Positions 19,094 through 26,134 of a DNA stretch of 64,000 bases are shown here, one piece after another. Numbering within the stretch: position 1 is the stretch's first letter; every line of letters starts with the position of its first letter. The notes beneath the pieces are model-generated. The model was not told where the DNA came from. It searched no databases and saw only the letters and a program-made list of their open reading frames with translations. Both the position numbers and the translations under genes were made by a program. The stretch comes from an uncultured Clostridia bacterium (GTDB lineage: Bacteria > Bacillota > Clostridia > Peptostreptococcales > Anaerovoracaceae): positions 38,673 through 102,672 of the forward strand of contig CAKQXD010000008.1 of assembly GCA_934281605.1 (NCBI GenBank). The letters are read 5' to 3'.

Positions 19094-19399
19094 ATGGTTA
19101 AACTGGAGAATGTACTGGGCGGAAGCGTTCAGTTTCACTTTAATATCGCAGAGAAGCTGCACAAGATCGTCGTGATCGCAGAGGGCGTCACGACCGTGTA
19201 CGACGAAGATGAAGTCCTGGCAATGCTCAAGGTCTGGAACCACCTGGGCGAGGCGCTGGAATCGGACAAGATGGCGGTGGATCTGGTCAACGGATTCATG
19301 AGCAAGTTCGAGGAAGACGGGGAGACTTACGTGGAATATTCCTACGGCGCACGCGATCTGCGGTGCAATGTCAAAACCGGAGAACTGGTCGAGGACTAG
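19094..19399 (+). CDS. Uncharacterized protein, 101 residues
   Basis: I do not recognise a family. The protein starts MVKLENVLGGSVQFHFNIAE, has no signal peptide or membrane segment, is acidic, and looks like a compact alpha/beta fold with a WNHLGEALES helix in the middle and a YSYGARDLRC strand near the end. The start at 19094 follows TAGGAG; an in-frame ATG at 19040 falls in the -10 region of the predicted promoter and is rejected. It is probably co-transcribed with the gene at 19443, 43 bases downstream. Confidence 0.7.
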   Translation: MVKLENVLGGSVQFHFNIAEKLHKIVVIAEGVTTVYDEDEVLAMLKVWNHLGEALESDKMAVDLVNGFMSKFEEDGETYVEYSYGARDLRCNVKTGELVED

Positions 19400-19442
19400 T
19401 ATCCTCCAGTGACTCAACTAACGAAGGAGAATGAGAATACCC

Positions 19443-20273
19443 ATGAATTACGAAATAGTAATGGAGATGCAGCGCATCTGCGCAGGCGAAGAGCGGGAAC
19501 TGACCCGCGGCCAGATCGCTGAAGAGACCATTGACATCAAGAAAGAGATCAAGAATCTGCCTCCTGACAAGGCACGGGAGTGCGAGATTTTTTATGAAAA
19601 GATGCTGCAGGACGCTTCGAAAAAGGCGTACAATGTGGACACCCTGATGACCGAAAAAGAAGCTATCCAGCAGGAGTTTGACACCTTCCGACGCGAGAGC
19701 ATCGGTAACGACAGCTTCCACGCCATGTATGACGCCATCAGCGAATTCTTTATGAATCCGCCGTTTGAGGGTCTCGACACCATCGAATACGGCGTCAACG
19801 AAGTCTGCGTCTTTGCAGTGCTGGAATACGTAGCCGGCAGGAGAAACGACGACCACGATCACGAGGGATGCCGCAAGGACTACTGGGACAGCATCGCGCA
19901 GCGGACTTACGACGCTACCGCGGACCACTGGATCGGCGTATATGACGACCTGCAGAAGCGTTTCGACAAGATCTGGGCGGATGCCGATGCACAGGATCCT
20001 GCAAAGGCTCCGGCGGACGGTTCTGCTGCAAAGACTGCTCCGGCGGCTGATCGGGCGCTTCAGGAGAAAATGGCAGCTTGCGGTATCTTAGCGATCGCCG
20101 CGATCCGCGATCAGGACGCATTCTCCCTGGATATGGTGCAGGGAGGCGCTTTGCAGAAAGCTAAAGAAGTCGTGGAAGAGTTTATGTCCGACAATTATGA
20201 AGAAGGCAGAAGCGACTTTACGGACAACGTAGTACGTCTGCTCCGCTTCCTCAACGAGTTTTTTACGGTATAA
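19443..20273 (+). CDS. Uncharacterized cytoplasmic protein, 276 residues
   Basis: I do not recognise a family. The protein is acidic and mostly helical, starting MNYEIVMEMQRICAGEEREL. It has a likely disordered Ala/Pro/Asp linker (DAQDPAKAPADGSAAKTAPA) near residues 180-200 that separates a helical N-terminal domain from a smaller C-terminal helical domain. No catalytic motif, signal peptide or membrane segment is visible. A His/Asp cluster (DDHDHEGC) near residue 137 could bind metal, but this is speculative. The ATG at 19443 is preferred over one at 19431 because GAAGGAGA ends right before the latter. Confidence 0.7.
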   Translation: MNYEIVMEMQRICAGEERELTRGQIAEETIDIKKEIKNLPPDKARECEIFYEKMLQDASKKAYNVDTLMTEKEAIQQEFDTFRRESIGNDSFHAMYDAISEFFMNPPFEGLDTIEYGVNEVCVFAVLEYVAGRRNDDHDHEGCRKDYWDSIAQRTYDATADHWIGVYDDLQKRFDKIWADADAQDPAKAPADGSAAKTAPAADRALQEKMAACGILAIAAIRDQDAFSLDMVQGGALQKAKEVVEEFMSDNYEEGRSDFTDNVVRLLRFLNEFFTV

Positions 20274-20307
20274 GAAGGGCATGTATCATAATATAAAGGT
20301 CAAAATC

Positions 20308-20350
20308 AGGTATCTGACGGGGAACTGTCAGGTGCCTTTTTCTTTTTTTT
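20308..20350 (+). terminator. Rho-independent terminator before clpB
   Basis: AGGTATCTGAC (20308-20318) pairs with GTCAGGTGCCT (20327-20337) using two G-U pairs. A long T-rich tract follows. Confidence 0.85.
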
Positions 20351-20359
20351 GAAAAATTA

Positions 20360-20386
20360 TTAGCACTCTCATGTATTGAGTGCTAA
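20360..20386 (+). promoter_or_regulatory. CIRCE operator upstream of clpB
   Basis: TTAGCACTC-N9-GAGTGCTAA is a perfect CIRCE element, the binding site of the heat-shock repressor HrcA. It lies just upstream of the clpB -35 box, unlike the groESL copy, which lies downstream of the -10 box. Confidence 0.95.
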
Positions 20387-20393
20387 AAAGTTC

Positions 20394-20422
20394 TTGACTT
20401 TCACTAAAACCGGTCTTACAAT
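20394..20422 (+). promoter_or_regulatory. clpB promoter
   Basis: TTGACT (20394-20399) and TACAAT (20417-20422) are separated by 17 bases. Placed just after CIRCE, this implies HrcA-controlled, SigA-type transcription. Confidence 0.8.
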
Positions 20423-20460
20423 AGAATTAAACAGGGAAGACCCTATTGGAGGTGAGATTT

Positions 20461-23052
20461 ATGAATATAGAAAAATATACACAGAACGCTCAGGGGGCGA
20501 TTATCGATTGTCAGAATATTGCAGTCGAGGAAGGACATCAGCAGATCGATGGCGAACATCTGCATCTGGCACTGCTCATGCAGAAGGACGGACTGATCCC
20601 GAAACTTCTGAAATTCATGAGCATCAACACCGGTGAAGTGATCGGTGCGGTACAGCAGCAGATCGACAAACTGCCGAAGGTTTCCGGCAGTGCGGAATCC
20701 ATGTACACTACAAGACGGCTGCAGCAGCTGCTTCTCAGCGCTGAGAAAAAAGCTGAGAAGATGAAGGACGAATATGTCAGCGTTGAGCATCTGTATCTGG
20801 CTCTGCTGGATGAGAGAAATACTCCATCGGCTGAGATCTTCAGAAGATACGGTATCACCAAGGATAAGTTCCTGGACGCTTTGAATCAGGTGAGAGGCAA
20901 CCAGAGAGTGACCAGCCAGAATCCGGAGGAGAACTACGATGCACTCAATAAATACGGACGTGACCTGGTAGAGATGGCACGGGAAGGCAAGCTGGATCCG
21001 GTCATTGGTCGAGACAGCGAGATTCGTCACACCATCCAGATCCTTTCCAGAAGGACCAAGAACAACCCGGTACTCATCGGTGAGCCGGGCGTAGGTAAAA
21101 CTGCCGTTGTAGAAGGACTGGCGCAGCGTATCTTAAATGGAGACGTGCCGGAAGGACTGAAGGACAAGACCATTTTCGCACTGGATATGGGAGCTCTGAT
21201 TGCAGGAGCTAAATTCCGGGGTGAATTTGAGGAACGTCTGAAGGCAGTCCTCAACGAAATCGAGAAATCCGAGGGCAGGATCATTCTGTTCATCGACGAG
21301 ATCCACAACATCGTAGGCGCAGGCAAGACCGAGGGCGCGATGGACGCAGGCAACCTGCTGAAACCGAAACTTGCCAGAGGCGAGCTCCACTGCATCGGCG
21401 CAACGACTCTGGATGAATACAGAAAGTATATCGAAAAGGATGCCGCTCTGGAACGTCGTTTCCAGAAGGTTCTGGTCGATCAGCCGACGGTGGAGGATAC
21501 CATTTCCATCCTCCGTGGACTGAAAGAACGGTTTGAGATCCACCACGGCGTAAGGATCACCGACAGCGCGCTGATCGCGTGCGCGACTTTGTCGGACCGT
21601 TATATTAGCGACAGATTCCTGCCGGACAAGGCCATCGACCTGATGGACGAGGCTGCGGCGCGGATCCGTACCGAGATCGACAGCATGCCGTCTGAACTGG
21701 ACGAAATCTCCAGAAAGATCATGCAGCTGGAAATCGAAAAACAGGCGCTGGCCAAAGAATCCGATGCAGGCTCCAAGGCGCGGCTGGAAAACCTGGAAAA
21801 AGAGCTGTCTCAGTTAAAGGATGAAAGCAACTCCATGAGAGCTCAGTGGGAAGGCGAGAAGAAAGCCATCACCGAGGTCAAGGTCATCAAGCAGGAAATC
21901 GAGTCGGTAAAACATGACATCGAAGAAGCTGAGAGAAACTACGACCTGGAGAAACTGGCACAGCTGAAATACGGCACTTTGCCGGATCTGGAGAAGAAGC
22001 TGGAAGTCGAAAAGAAAAAGGCAGAAGAGGGCAAGGATGCCCGTCTTCTGAAAGAAGAAGTCGGCGAAGAAGAAATCGCGGAAGTCATCTCCGGCTGGAC
22101 CGGCATCCCGGTCAGCAAGCTGGTGGAAAGCGAGCGGGAAAAACTGCTGAAGCTGCCTGAAATACTCCATAAGAGAGTCATCGGACAGGACGAAGGCGTG
22201 CAGGCCGTGGCGGAAGCCGTGCTCCGTGCCCGTGCAGGATTAAAGGATGAAAAGCGGCCGATCGGTTCGTTTATCTTCCTGGGACCTACCGGAGTCGGCA
22301 AGACCGAGCTGGCCAAGGCTCTGTCTGAAGCGCTGTTTGACTCCGAGCGGAACATGATCCGAATCGATATGTCCGAGTACATGGAGAAGCACTCCGTCTC
22401 CAGACTGGTAGGAGCTCCTCCGGGATACGTCGGCTACGATGAAGGCGGTCAGCTGACCGAAGCCGTAAGACGGAAGCCGTACAGCGTTATCCTGTTTGAC
22501 GAGATCGAAAAGGCTCACCCGGATGTGTTCAACATCCTGCTGCAGCTGCTGGATGACGGCCGTCTGACCGACAACCAGGGCAGGACCGTAGACTTCAAGA
22601 ACACCATCGTCATCATGACGTCCAACATCGGCAGCAGCTATCTGATCGACGGTATCCGTCAGGACGGAACCATCGATGCTGATGTAAAACAGAAGGTAGA
22701 GGATGAGACGAAGAAGTACTTCCGTCCGGAATTCCTCAACCGTATCGACGAGATCGTCGTATTCTCACCGCTGACCGAGGATCAGATCGTCAAGATCATC
22801 GATCTGGGTATGCGGGACATCGAACACCGCCTCGAAGAGCGGAATATCACTCTGTCCCTTACGGATGCGGCTAAGAAGTTTATCGCCGACGAGAGCTATG
22901 ACCCGGCATACGGCGCACGACCGGTCAAGAGATTCCTGCAGCGCAGCGTAGAAACTGAGCTGGCAGGCGAGATCATCCGGGGCGCCGTCAAGGACGGCGA
23001 CAGCGTCGTCATCGACAGCGATGGAAGCAAGCTGAGCTTCCAGACGAAATAA
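20461..23052 (+). CDS. clpB: ATP-dependent disaggregase ClpB
   Basis: An 863-residue Hsp100 protein that threads aggregated proteins through its central pore together with the DnaK system. Order of domains: N-terminal Clp repeat domain (about 1-145), first AAA+ domain with Walker [15 protein letters not shown] near residue 206 and Walker [11 protein letters not shown], coiled-coil middle domain (about 405-525), and second AAA+ domain with Walker [15 protein letters not shown] near residue 607. The middle domain distinguishes it from ClpC and ClpA. The start at 20461 follows TTGGAGGTGAG. It has its own CIRCE-controlled promoter and terminator. Confidence 0.96.
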   Translation: MNIEKYTQNAQGAIIDCQNIAVEEGHQQIDGEHLHLALLMQKDGLIPKLLKFMSINTGEVIGAVQQQIDKLPKVSGSAESMYTTRRLQQLLLSAEKKAEKMKDEYVSVEHLYLALLDERNTPSAEIFRRYGITKDKFLDALNQVRGNQRVTSQNPEENYDALNKYGRDLVEMAREGKLDPVIGRDSEIRHTIQILSRRTKNNPVLIGEPGVGKTAVVEGLAQRILNGDVPEGLKDKTIFALDMGALIAGAKFRGEFEERLKAVLNEIEKSEGRIILFIDEIHNIVGAGKTEGAMDAGNLLKPKLARGELHCIGATTLDEYRKYIEKDAALERRFQKVLVDQPTVEDTISILRGLKERFEIHHGVRITDSALIACATLSDRYISDRFLPDKAIDLMDEAAARIRTEIDSMPSELDEISRKIMQLEIEKQALAKESDAGSKARLENLEKELSQLKDESNSMRAQWEGEKKAITEVKVIKQEIESVKHDIEEAERNYDLEKLAQLKYGTLPDLEKKLEVEKKKAEEGKDARLLKEEVGEEEIAEVISGWTGIPVSKLVESEREKLLKLPEILHKRVIGQDEGVQAVAEAVLRARAGLKDEKRPIGSFIFLGPTGVGKTELAKALSEALFDSERNMIRIDMSEYMEKHSVSRLVGAPPGYVGYDEGGQLTEAVRRKPYSVILFDEIEKAHPDVFNILLQLLDDGRLTDNQGRTVDFKNTIVIMTSNIGSSYLIDGIRQDGTIDADVKQKVEDETKKYFRPEFLNRIDEIVVFSPLTEDQIVKIIDLGMRDIEHRLEERNITLSLTDAAKKFIADESYDPAYGARPVKRFLQRSVETELAGEIIRGAVKDGDSVVIDSDGSKLSFQTK

Positions 23053-23083
23053 AGAATGATACTCTGCTGAAAAGCAGAATGCA

Positions 23084-23130
23084 AAAGGCTATTGCACGAG
23101 ACTGTACAAGTCAAGGCAATAGCCTTTTTG
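23084..23130 (+). terminator. clpB terminator
   Basis: AAAGGCTATTGC (23084-23095) pairs with GCAATAGCCTTT (23116-23127), followed by further T residues. Confidence 0.88.
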
Positions 23131-23203
23131 TTATTTTTCGACACATTTTTCGCGAGGGGGTATTCCCCGATGTACAGAAAAAAATACAAGAAATTTTTCT
23201 TCC

Positions 23204-23243
23204 AAAACCAGACTGAAATCGGACAATCAGACTGGTTTTTCTT
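23204..23243 (+). terminator. Second terminator downstream of clpB
   Basis: AAAACCAGACTGA and TCAGACTGGTTTT pair with a single internal mismatch and are followed by a T-rich run. It gives a tandem stop between clpB and the SipW locus. Confidence 0.75.
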
Positions 23244-23426
23244 TTTGCTGCAAAGATTTCGCCAGGGCGTATTTTAAAAGAAAAGGATAGCTTGCGGCGT
23301 CAGGAGGGGGGCGCATGGCACACATGGGATTTATTAACAAACCGTGAGCGCCTTGGAAATACGTGGATTGCGGGGAATTTTGTACCGATGCTAAAATAGG
23401 TTATTCATTCGGGGAGGAACATTTTA
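23244..23426 (+). promoter_or_regulatory. Upstream region of the SipW locus with candidate promoter
   Basis: TTGCGG (23366-23371) and TAAAAT (23390-23395) are separated by 18 bases and could start the sipW transcript. Upstream of this is a strong ribosome-binding site (AGGAGGGGGG) in front of a ten-codon frame at 23315-23347 (MAHMGFINKP). The flanking GGCGC and GCGCC could pair. Whether the small frame is translated is unknown, and no known riboswitch was recognised. Confidence 0.4.
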
Positions 23427-23999
23427 ATGAACAAATCCATACGACGAATCTGGAATGTGATCTCCATTATTTTAGTGGTGATCGTCGTGGCATTGACCAT
23501 ACTGCTGGTGGGCGTGCGGCTCATCGGTCTGCAGCCCTATGCGGTCCTGTCGGGCTCCATGGAGCCGACCTATCATACAGGCGCTCTGATCTATGTGAAA
23601 AAGACCCAGCCTCAGGAAGTAGAGGTCGGTGATCCCATTACTTTCGTACTGGATGATCAGCTCAACATCGCCACCCACAGGGTAATTAAAATAGACGATG
23701 CAAACCGGCATTTTTATACCAAGGGCGATGCCAACGAGTTTGCCGATGCATCGCCGGTGCACTACAACAACCTGATCGGCAAGCCGGTCTTCACCATCCC
23801 TTATTTGGGATACCTGTCCGCCTATGTAAAGGATCCTCCCGGCAGATACATAGCGCTGGCTGCTGCGGCCGTCCTGCTGCTTCTCGTATTCCTGCCGGAT
23901 CTGTTTGACGGGGAGAAGAAAAAGGAAAAGAAATCCGGCGCCAGTGGCAGGGCGGAGTCCTCTGCCGCAGGGGATCATCAAGATGTGGGTAACGCTTAA
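23427..23999 (+). CDS. sipW: Signal peptidase I, SipW (archaeal/ER) type
   Basis: A 190-residue membrane protease that removes signal peptides from a dedicated set of exported proteins. It has an N-terminal membrane segment (about 10-32), the catalytic Ser in SGSMEPT (about 42-48), and His in THRVIKI at the place where ordinary bacterial enzymes use Lys; this Ser-His arrangement defines the SipW/ER class. The Asp-containing block KGDANEFAD follows. A second membrane segment (about 135-155) is followed by a charged cytoplasmic tail. Its neighbours carry SipW-type signal peptides, so substrates and enzyme are encoded together. Confidence 0.93.
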   Translation: MNKSIRRIWNVISIILVVIVVALTILLVGVRLIGLQPYAVLSGSMEPTYHTGALIYVKKTQPQEVEVGDPITFVLDDQLNIATHRVIKIDDANRHFYTKGDANEFADASPVHYNNLIGKPVFTIPYLGYLSAYVKDPPGRYIALAAAAVLLLLVFLPDLFDGEKKKEKKSGASGRAESSAAGDHQDVGNA

Positions 24000-24048
24000 A
24001 AGCGCCCAGATATATTCCATTAAAACTTATTTTACAGGAGGAAATGAA

Positions 24049-24624
24049 ATGAAAAGCAAGAAGAAAGTTTTTATGACTGTTCTGTGCGCTGCCGCGCTCG
24101 TTGTCGCAAGCGTACTGGGAACAATGGCGTTTTTAACGTCAAAAGACAAGGTAAACAATACGTTTACAGTTGGTAACGTAGCAATCACGCTGGATGAAGC
24201 TAAGGTTACCGATGCTGGAAATCCAGTTGAAGGAGCTGACAGAGTAAAGGCGAATATCTACAAACTGATTCCAGGTCATGAATACACAAAGGACCCTACG
24301 GTTCACGTAACTGCAAACAGTGAAGACAGCTGGGTATTCATAAAGGTAGAAGACGGTCTTGCTGCTATCGAAGATGATACTACGGTTGCTGATCAGATCA
24401 CAGGCAATGGGTGGACTGCACTGGATGGCGTTGCAGGCGTTTATTACAAAGAATACTCTTCCAGCACAGCTGCAACAGATCTGGTTGTGTTTGAAACATT
24501 TAAGGTAAAAGGCGATGCTGATGTAGCTCAGTATGCAAACGCTAAGATCGATGTTACAGCATATGCGATCCAGAAAGATGGATTCACAACACCGGCAGCA
24601 GCCTGGGCTGAAGTAAGCAAATAA
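24049..24624 (+). CDS. SipW-dependent exported protein, TasA/CalY-like (1)
   Basis: A 191-residue protein with a SipW-type signal peptide: a Lys-rich start (MKSKKKVFM), a hydrophobic stretch, then GTMAFLTSKDKVNNTFTVGN. The mature part starts with a TasA/camelysin-like beta strand pattern (NVAITLDEAKV) and contains an IPGHEYTKDPTVHVTANSED block typical of this fibre-forming superfamily. It lacks an anchor, so it is probably released to the matrix or assembled into fibres. The start at 24049 follows CAGGAGGAAATGAA. Codon use (AGA, GTA, ACA, GCT) resembles the ribosomal genes, suggesting strong expression. Confidence 0.85.
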   Translation: MKSKKKVFMTVLCAAALVVASVLGTMAFLTSKDKVNNTFTVGNVAITLDEAKVTDAGNPVEGADRVKANIYKLIPGHEYTKDPTVHVTANSEDSWVFIKVEDGLAAIEDDTTVADQITGNGWTALDGVAGVYYKEYSSSTAATDLVVFETFKVKGDADVAQYANAKIDVTAYAIQKDGFTTPAAAWAEVSK

Positions 24625-24669
24625 GCATACACATCGCGTTAAGACAAATACAAGAAAGGACTATTCGTC

Positions 24670-25380
24670 ATGAAAAAGAAAATCGTAACCTGCTGTCTGG
24701 TGGCAGCATTGCTGGTGATCGGCGTCATCGGTGCATCCCTGGCCTACTTCACCGACAAAGATGCGAAAGACAACGTATTTACGACGGGCAACGTAGATAT
24801 TTCTCTGCAGGAAAACTTTGAACAGAATTCCAAGCTGCTTCCGGCAACAGGAAGTGCTCAGAACGGGACACTGGAAAACGGTGTGACCAAGGAGATCATG
24901 GTAAAAAATGAACTGAAGTCGGAAGATGCATATGTCCGCGTACATATCGCGATCCCGTCTATTTTAGATGACGGCGCTTCCACCTTTGATGCGAAGAATA
25001 ATGTTCTGCATTTCAACTATGACCCGGATTCCATCGGTGCAGGCAAGTGGGACTGGTCCAGAACTTCCGGAGCTCCATATCAGGGTGACTGGAATTTCTA
25101 CACCACTACGATCGACGACATTGACTACAATGTTTACGTTGTAACATACGGAACTGCGTTAAAGGCTGGAGAAACGACTCCGGAAAAGGCAATGCATCAG
25201 GTTTACCTGGACAGCAAGGTAACCAATGCAGATATCACAAAGATCAAGGAATCTTTAGGCGATAACTGGGAGATCAAGGTTGTCGCAGAAGGAGCGCAGG
25301 CTGCTGGCTTTGCAGATGCTTATGCTGCACTGAATGCTGGCTTCGGCGTGCCGGGCACTTATGACGCTTTTGCAAAATAG
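24670..25380 (+). CDS. SipW-dependent exported protein, TasA/CalY-like (2)
   Basis: A 236-residue protein with a SipW-type signal peptide (GASLAYFTDKDAKDNVFTTG). The mature region has the beta-rich layout of TasA-like proteins but a distinct insert with several Trp and Tyr residues (WDWSRTSGAPYQGDWNFYTT). No membrane anchor or sorting signal is seen. It probably forms part of the same surface fibre or matrix as its neighbours. GAAAGGA lies upstream of the ATG with a rather long spacing. Confidence 0.82.
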   Translation: MKKKIVTCCLVAALLVIGVIGASLAYFTDKDAKDNVFTTGNVDISLQENFEQNSKLLPATGSAQNGTLENGVTKEIMVKNELKSEDAYVRVHIAIPSILDDGASTFDAKNNVLHFNYDPDSIGAGKWDWSRTSGAPYQGDWNFYTTTIDDIDYNVYVVTYGTALKAGETTPEKAMHQVYLDSKVTNADITKIKESLGDNWEIKVVAEGAQAAGFADAYAALNAGFGVPGTYDAFAK

Positions 25381-25566
25381 GCTGCTGGATCAGCTGCATA
25401 CCCTGCTCACATCAAGATGAGCAGGGCATACATGAGTGCCTGAGGAGGGATCTTTGCAGGAGACGCTGCAAAGAGTTTGCAGACATTCATCTATGTCCTG
25501 CGCCGCATGCGTGGGCAAGCGAAAACTAAGTACGTTAATTTGAGAAAAAAACGAGGAGCTATCACT

Positions 25567-26115
25567 ATGAAAAAGAAAATCGTAGCAGGAGCCGTTCTGG
25601 TTCTATGTCTTTCCATGTTGATCTATTCGACGATCGCTTACTTTAACACGGCGGACACAGCGAGAAATGTGATCACATCGGGAAACATCAAGATCGCTCT
25701 AAACGAGACAGACGCTGCAGGCGCGCCGTTTAAAGACGCCGTGGACGTCATGCCGGGACAGACGGTCGATAAAATCGTTACCGTACAAAACACAGGAGAT
25801 AATCCGTCCTACATACGAGTCAGCGTGACGAAAGCCATCCAGCTGGCAGCAGGCATGAGCGGAAATCCCGACGCCGGTCTGCTTTCGCTGGATTTCGATA
25901 CGACCCACTGGACGCTGCAGGACGGATATTATTACTATAATGAAGCGCTGGAGCCGGGGCAGACCACGGCGCCGCTTTTTACAGGCGTGACTTTCGATAA
26001 GTCCATGGGCAATCTGTATCAGAAAAGCAAGGCAGTTATCACAGTCAACGCACAGGGCACTCAGGTGGAGCACAACGGCACATCGGCCCTCACCGCAAAC
26101 GGCTGGCCGGAATAG
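25567..26115 (+). CDS. SipW-dependent exported protein, TasA/CalY-like (3)
   Basis: A 182-residue protein with a SipW-type signal peptide (YSTIAYFNTADTARNVITSG) and a beta-sandwich-like mature part with VMPGQTVDKIVTVQNTGDNP, a block also seen in camelysin-like proteins. A YYYYNEALEPGQTT segment resembles the FYYYHKPVAPGE segment of the protein at 29126, so these two may be closer relatives. The start at 25567 follows ACGAGGAGC; an in-frame start at 25477 lacks a signal peptide. A 186-base spacer lies upstream. Confidence 0.82.
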   Translation: MKKKIVAGAVLVLCLSMLIYSTIAYFNTADTARNVITSGNIKIALNETDAAGAPFKDAVDVMPGQTVDKIVTVQNTGDNPSYIRVSVTKAIQLAAGMSGNPDAGLLSLDFDTTHWTLQDGYYYYNEALEPGQTTAPLFTGVTFDKSMGNLYQKSKAVITVNAQGTQVEHNGTSALTANGWPE

Positions 26116-26134
26116 GAAAGGAGGAAACTAGCAT

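Noticed and set aside
23244..23426. c-di-GMP or other known riboswitch before sipW
   Set aside because: I looked for the conserved GEMM-type blocks and found none; the region has only weak pairing.
25381..25566. Additional coding start at 25477 upstream of the third SipW substrate
   Set aside because: The added residues are basic, lack a signal peptide and have no ribosome-binding site; the real start at 25567 begins with a typical signal sequence.
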